From assembly GCA_032690845.1 (NCBI GenBank), contig CM064433.1, forward strand, positions 35,338,658 to 35,402,657: a stretch of 64,000 bases of DNA. The letters run 5' to 3'. The notes below the pieces were generated by a model. That model searched no databases, was not told the origin of the DNA, and was given only the letters and a program-made list of their open reading frames with translations. Source of the DNA: Eleusine coracana subsp. coracana. Lineage: Eukaryota > Streptophyta > Magnoliopsida > Poales > Poaceae. Below are positions 60,380-64,000 of this stretch, piece by piece. The position numbers and the translations under genes are program-made. Every line of letters starts with the position of its first letter. The stretch's first letter is position 1.

Positions 60380-61857
60380 TGAAGCATTTAAGCCATAATT
60401 AAAGGTTTTGGTAATTAATGAAGACTCATATTTTTGAATCATCATATATCAAGAATGCCCAATTAGTCACGATCAATCAATAAATATCAAAGTAAGTGAA
60501 GAAGGCGGCTTAAGGCAAAGCTATAAAAATAGGTTTTCTATTTTACCGGTCATAAGGAGATTAGAGAGGAAAATAACCGGATTGCTAGTATAAATGCCGC
60601 ACTATTAACAGGGGTCATTGTTCTATTGCTTAATGCATCCTGAGTTGCCACTTTGTGAAAAATCCAAATTGAAAATCATATCCAAATATTCCTTGATGAA
60701 ACTCAAAATATTAGTTAGAAATCCTATGAAAAAAATACCCTAAAATTCCTTGAAACATACTTAGATGAAAAACCTCCATCATTCATTGAAAATCTTTTGT
60801 TTGAAAACCACCCAAAAATTCCTTGAAAATTTCTGGTGGAGCAAGGGCTGATGGTATGACCGACGCCCTGTGGCGGTCTAACCGCCAGCATGCAAAGAGG
60901 GTGGACCTCAGGTCCCCTAAGCAGTCTGACCTCCAGGGAGGAACAGTTTGACTGCCAGGCTTGTGCGGTCTGACCGTGATGCCCATGTGGTCTGACCGTC
61001 CATGTCTAGAAAGTACTTGTCCATGACCTTGTGGTGGTCTGACCGATAGAACCTAAGAAGTTTCAAACCATGGTCAAAATAGTCGTTGGGCTACTGGCGA
61101 TTCGGCCGCCAGCTATGCAGGCTTTTGTAATGGCTAGTTTTTGGAACTATGCCTGTTTATACTTCACCCACTCATGCAATTAAGCTCTCTTGACACCTTG
61201 AACTGATGACTTGAGCTATTTGAGCCTTTTCCTCACCCACACAAGCATCCATTAATTCATTGCAAGTGTGTGAGAATCTAGTGCGTGTTCTTCAGTGATT
61301 TAAGCTTTGTGGCACTAGTGGTTCATTAAGCAAGCGATATTGACTTGTTACTCTTTGAAGTTGCTGCCTCCTAGAAGATTGTGAGGGAGGCCTAGTGTTT
61401 GTGTAAGAGGTCTTGTACTTAACTCGTCGGAGCGGTAAATGGTAACTCTAGTGAAAACAAGGTTTGGAGAGGTTCAAGGAAAGATTTGGCTTCCAATCAA
61501 GTTGCTCTTGTATGAGACCTTTTTGTTGAAGAAGTGTACACTTGATAGAGAAGCAAGTCAAAGGTTTGAATCCACCTCAACGTGGATTAGGGGTGATCAG
61601 CAAATCACCAAGACCACAGGATAAAATTATGTCTCTCTCTCTCTCTCTTGTTTTATTATTTGAATTTTATATTACTAAAGATGATGATGATGATGCATGT
61701 CACCTAGGATTGCAAACCTTTTACCTATCAACATAGGCTTAGCTTTATTTACTTGCTCTTGTTTTCTTGTCAGTCATTTCTACATTAATTTGAGTAAGTT
61801 GTTTAATTTTTAAAACCACCTATTCACCACTATCTAGTCGGCATCGTAGATCCTACA
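60380..61857 (+). repeat. 5' LTR of copia element D
   Basis: It starts TGAAGCATTTAAGCC and ends GGCATCGTAGATCCTACA, directly followed by a PBS and a gag start. The start aligns with the copia A LTR start pattern (TGAA.G.AT.TA.G.CC.TAATT). It contains a palindrome array at 60860-61040 (for example TGGCGGTCTAACCGCCA). No left target duplication was checked because the 3' LTR is missing. Confidence 0.75.
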
Positions 61858-61859
61858 AG

Positions 61860-61872
61860 TGACATTAGAGCC
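61860..61872 (+). promoter_or_regulatory. Primer-binding site of copia D, mutated
   Basis: TGACATTAGAGCC, 2 bases after the LTR, matches 10 of 13 bases of the standard TGGTATCAGAGCC. Confidence 0.6.
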
Positions 61873-61917
61873 AATACTTCCATTTTACTGAGGATTTAAC
61901 CATCCGGGAGTAGGATA

Positions 61918-62121
61918 ATGGCTAGCAACAGTGTCGATGTCGATCACGCTCCATTCTTTGATGGGTCTGATTTCGATTATTGGAAGACATGCATGAAAAA
62001 TCATCTTCAAGTAATGGGAGATGTTCATTGGAAAGTTGTGGATGTTGGATTTGCGGTTCTTGATCTGAAACATCCCACAGACGCTGATAAGCAAAAATGA
62101 AAAGCAAATGCTCAAGCTATG
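61918..62121 (+). pseudogene. gag start of copia D, cut by the next element
   Basis: MASNSVDVDHAPFFDGSDFD then YWKTCMKNHLQVM is the copia gag N-terminus. An in-frame TGA follows KQK (62098-62100), where Trp would be expected from the usual pattern. The frame then stops because another element begins at 62122. Confidence 0.75.
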
Positions 62122-64000
62122 TGTAACACCCCAGAAATCCACTCTAGAGTATTACCAGAACTACACTAGTACAATAATTAGCAAGACATCAATAAACAAA
62201 AGAGCGAGACAATAATTAACAAAATATTATGCGAAAGCATCAAACAAGATTGACAAAAGATTATTCAACAATAAGAGCATCATTCAAAACATTACTAAGT
62301 TTAAACATTTCTCAATCACACAAACAATAGACTCTAACTAAGAGGACATAAGTTCTTTATTTTGACTTCATGAAGACAACTAGAATCATGTAGAAAGTAA
62401 AGATATGTGCTGCTATTTCCCATCCCACACTCATGCCCTTCAAACTCAAACCCCTAAGGAAGAAAATGAAACCATATGAGGTTTATGAGAAAACCTCAAT
62501 AGGTAAATGACTTTAACAATATTATTTGAACCACAGTTTAGTTACACAACAAAATTAAATAGGAGCACCAAAAAAATATAGTATGAACTGAATTAAACTC
62601 CAATTGGTGAGATAAAAAAATTAATGACTTCATAATGTGGAACTTCCATGCAAATGCAAATGCAAATAATGTAATGCAATGCATGTATTCACTTCTACCC
62701 TCAAATCCAATAAATAGGAAGTGAGGGCTGCCACAACATTGCTCATTTTAACGTGCCTTGCTGTACCGGTACTTACCGCACCAACATCAGGCTACGGTGC
62801 CTTTTTATGCATTCAATAGGAAGTGCAAAAATGCAAGATTGTCATGTATGCACTTCATCAGATACTTTATTTCAAATACATAGAATCCATACTATGATCA
62901 TAAATACTTCAAGACATAGAGATAAACATCCATTTAGCATATTATCTGGCTAGTGTGAATCATTCAAGTTGAGTGGAGGCAATTCAAATAATAGAGCAAA
63001 AGCAAGACCACAACGCTATGTTTACCTGCCTTCACCAATCAATGATCAAAAGAGAGTTAAGCACGCTCCAAAGGGGCACCACGTGATCATGAATAATTCT
63101 CAGCACAAATGTATATATATATATATAACAAACATGAATAAAACACTCCTACGTTCTCATGCCCGCCAAAAGATAGAATAGAACAAGCACAAGTAATTTT
63201 TCAGCAGCACTGTCAGTTAACATTTTCCTAACTTTGAACGTATAATGGGTATGCGAGCAAGTAAATACTTTATGAATATCTACACAGGAAAACCTACAAT
63301 ATTGCTATTCAAAACAAAATTTAATTTCAAAATCTACTAGCCGTAAAACAGTTTATAAAACAGCACTGTAATCTATCCTCGTACTACAGGACAGTCGACT
63401 TCAAAACTTCATATCTCACTGAATATTTATTCACAAACAGTGATTAAATACTCCATGGAAAGATGACCAAGTTTACCACAAAATCTTCCATAACCCAAAC
63501 TACAGATTCCGCCTATAGGATACCTTAAACATCCATACAACATTGACTGTCAAAACTGAAATTTGATTGTAACATTCAGAGAAGCATAACTCCTGTTATA
63601 CTCAATGAAAAAAATGCAAATAAATACTCGTTCAACAGGTAAACAAATAATCTACAACTTTCATATTCTAGCAAAAGTGATATTCAAAACCTAAGGGCCT
63701 CGAAAACTTGATGGAACCAGCGCTGCGCAGACTATCAGGAAACAGATCACAAAAACTGTTTGAAAGGGATTGAGGCCCTAATGGCCAGAATTGATCTAGC
63801 ACTGAGATCTCCTATCCTGCAGCAACAATGGGATACGAAAAGAATAGGGACTCGATGGGGAGTACCAGCAGCAATAGTTTTGCTTACCCAGGCTTGGAAG
63901 GAGACCAAAAGCGGTGGAGATCATCAACCCAAGAGAGGAAGGAGATAGGAGATGGCGCTCCAGTTCTGCTCGAGGAAGAGAGGATCAAAAGGGAAAGGGG
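62122..64000. mobile_element. Start of an LTR element (Ty3/gypsy-like), continues off window
   Basis: It begins TGTAACACCCCAG, a common terminus of grass Ty3/gypsy LTRs, and cuts the copia D gag abruptly. If this is an LTR end, CTATG (62117-62121) is one half of its duplication; the other half is outside the window. Nearly 1.9 kb shows no gag or pol frame, so this is LTR sequence or a non-coding element. The GA-rich end (63880-64000) could be a transcribed leader on the minus strand. Orientation is not certain. Confidence 0.5.

Overview
This window looks like repeat-rich nuclear DNA of a grass (Poaceae, probably panicoid; the exact species cannot be read from it). The signs are Ty1/copia elements of the SIRE/Maximus type with TGGTATCA primer-binding sites, Tourist, Stowaway, Mutator and CACTA repeats, a plant L1-type LINE, and a host gene with long introns and GT-AG splice sites. 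No prokaryotic features were seen.

Region by region. Positions 508-3305 hold a mariner/Stowaway-ended long inverted-repeat element, which contains a second palindromic insertion (1517-2032) with a 5-bp target duplication. Positions 3508-18043 are a small non-autonomous CACTA element (TTA duplication) split by a 13.4-kb Ty1/copia element, copia A (4056-17478, CCCCT duplication). The gag gene of copia A is itself split by a solo LTR of another family (6320-7855). Copia A carries an extra ORF after pol (13902-15528). Positions 18044-32748 are mostly unique or low-copy DNA. They hold the one well-supported multi-exon host gene, a three-exon minus-strand gene for a 378-residue protein with GRF-like and CCHC zinc fingers (CDS 29251 to 23216), plus Tourist-like, Mutator-like and Stowaway-like MITEs. 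Positions 32767-53791 are one minus-strand L1-type LINE with a 21-bp target duplication, split twice: by copia B (32957-42940, minus, CTCCT duplication) and by an internally deleted copia C (48871-52871, minus). Positions 53792-64000 hold a small gene for a secreted cysteine-rich peptide (56390-56614), a truncated copia LTR (57030-58250), micro- and minisatellites, a truncated fourth copia element, copia D (LTR 60380-61857 plus the start of gag), and at the right edge the start of another LTR-like element (from 62122) that continues past the window.

The two supported host genes are the zinc-finger gene and the cysteine-rich peptide gene. Nearly everything else is transposon sequence, and all pol, gag and LINE ORFs seen carry stops or frameshifts. 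The most interesting pattern is in the copia LTRs. Each LTR family carries its own array of short, nearly perfect palindromes in U3, and in most LTRs the array ends about 45-80 bp upstream of the TATA box. The palindrome sequence differs from family to family but the layout is shared. In copia A the same palindrome recurs inside the element, between pol and the extra ORF. All coordinates and identities come from reading the sequence by eye; no database search was run.
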